This document shows, piece by piece, positions 5,366 through 5,439 of a stretch of DNA of 5,439 nt. A program made the position numbers and the translations under genes. The stretch is taken from positions 1-5,439 of the forward strand of contig JAEXWS010000166.1 in assembly GCA_023406225.1 (NCBI GenBank), in the 5' to 3' direction. This DNA comes from Bacillota bacterium (GTDB lineage: Bacteria > Bacillota > Clostridia > Oscillospirales > Oscillospiraceae). The notes beneath the pieces were generated by a model, which did no database searches, was not told where the DNA came from, and saw only the letters and a program-made list of their open reading frames with translations. The stretch's first letter is position 1. Every line of letters begins with the position of its first letter.

Positions 5366-5439
5366 GTTCCGCTGAGAACAGCGTGTACCTTGTAAATTAA
5401 ACAACGTAACGAAAAGAAAGCACCAGACGGAGCGTTCCT
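5366..5439 (+). other. Probable rRNA operon leader with boxA-like antitermination site
   Basis: The predicted transcript begins with a short hairpin (CGCTG at 5370-5374, AGAA loop, CAGCG at 5379-5383). A stretch at 5384-5405 (TGTACCTTGTAAATTAAACA and onward) follows and resembles the Firmicutes rrn boxA region as I recall it (TTTGAAAACTAAACAA type). BoxA recruits NusB/NusE to prevent early termination of untranslated rRNA. The rest is A-rich and purine-rich with no reading frame that has a ribosome-binding site. The 16S start signature (AGAGTTTGATC) is not reached before the window ends, so the identity of the transcript is inference. Confidence 0.6.

Noticed and set aside
5207..5395. A 62-codon plus-strand open frame over the tandem promoters
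   Set aside because: It spans two consensus promoters and A-tracts, has no suitable ribosome-binding site or domain, and its Lys-rich product simply reflects the A-rich DNA.
5384..5439. The start of a 16S rRNA or a tRNA gene inside the window
   Set aside because: No 16S 5' signature or cloverleaf can be formed in the remaining bases; only a leader is supported.

Overview
The window looks like chromosomal DNA from a GC-rich, low-copy-number-style Firmicute of the class Clostridia, most likely in the Oscillospiraceae (Flavonifractor/Lawsonibacter/Oscillibacter-like). This is inferred from strong Shine-Dalgarno sites complementary to the Firmicutes 16S tail, sigma-A promoters of TTGACA/TATAAT type with extended -10 TGn, strongly GC-biased third codon positions in the genes, and AT-rich promoter regions. 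No species can be named from this sequence.

Layout from left to right. A short plus-strand regulator (33-479) joins an XRE-type helix-turn-helix to a four-cysteine zinc ribbon. It converges on a minus-strand pair, and a GNRA-loop hairpin terminator (484-515) separates them. The minus-strand pair is dapF (diaminopimelate epimerase, 1856-2701, TTG start) followed 41 bases later by an SDF-family sodium-coupled amino-acid symporter (531-1814). No terminator lies between them, so they probably form one transcript from a promoter at 2728-2757. Divergent from dapF is a TetR-family regulator (2874-3470, GTG start) with its own promoter and a small palindrome over its -35. Next come an AT-rich spacer with a perfect 15-bp inverted repeat and a PutP-like sodium/solute symporter (3637-5160), closed by a strong terminator (5181-5214).

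The last 225 bases hold two near-identical strong promoters in tandem, 94 bases apart. Each is preceded by helically phased A-tracts, and the second is followed by a short leader with a boxA-like antitermination sequence. This is the architecture of a ribosomal RNA operon control region, so a 16S rRNA gene probably begins just beyond the right edge. The rRNA gene itself is not in the window.

Functionally the window is a housekeeping and transport neighbourhood: cell wall/lysine precursor synthesis (dapF), two sodium-driven amino-acid carriers, two one-component regulators and a stable-RNA promoter. I see no mobile element, CRISPR array, toxin-antitoxin pair or defence system, and no clear evidence of an undescribed multi-gene system. 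The points most worth a second look are the duplicated promoter with identical internal dyads, the substituted substrate-site residues of the SDF transporter, and the palindrome upstream of the PutP-like gene.
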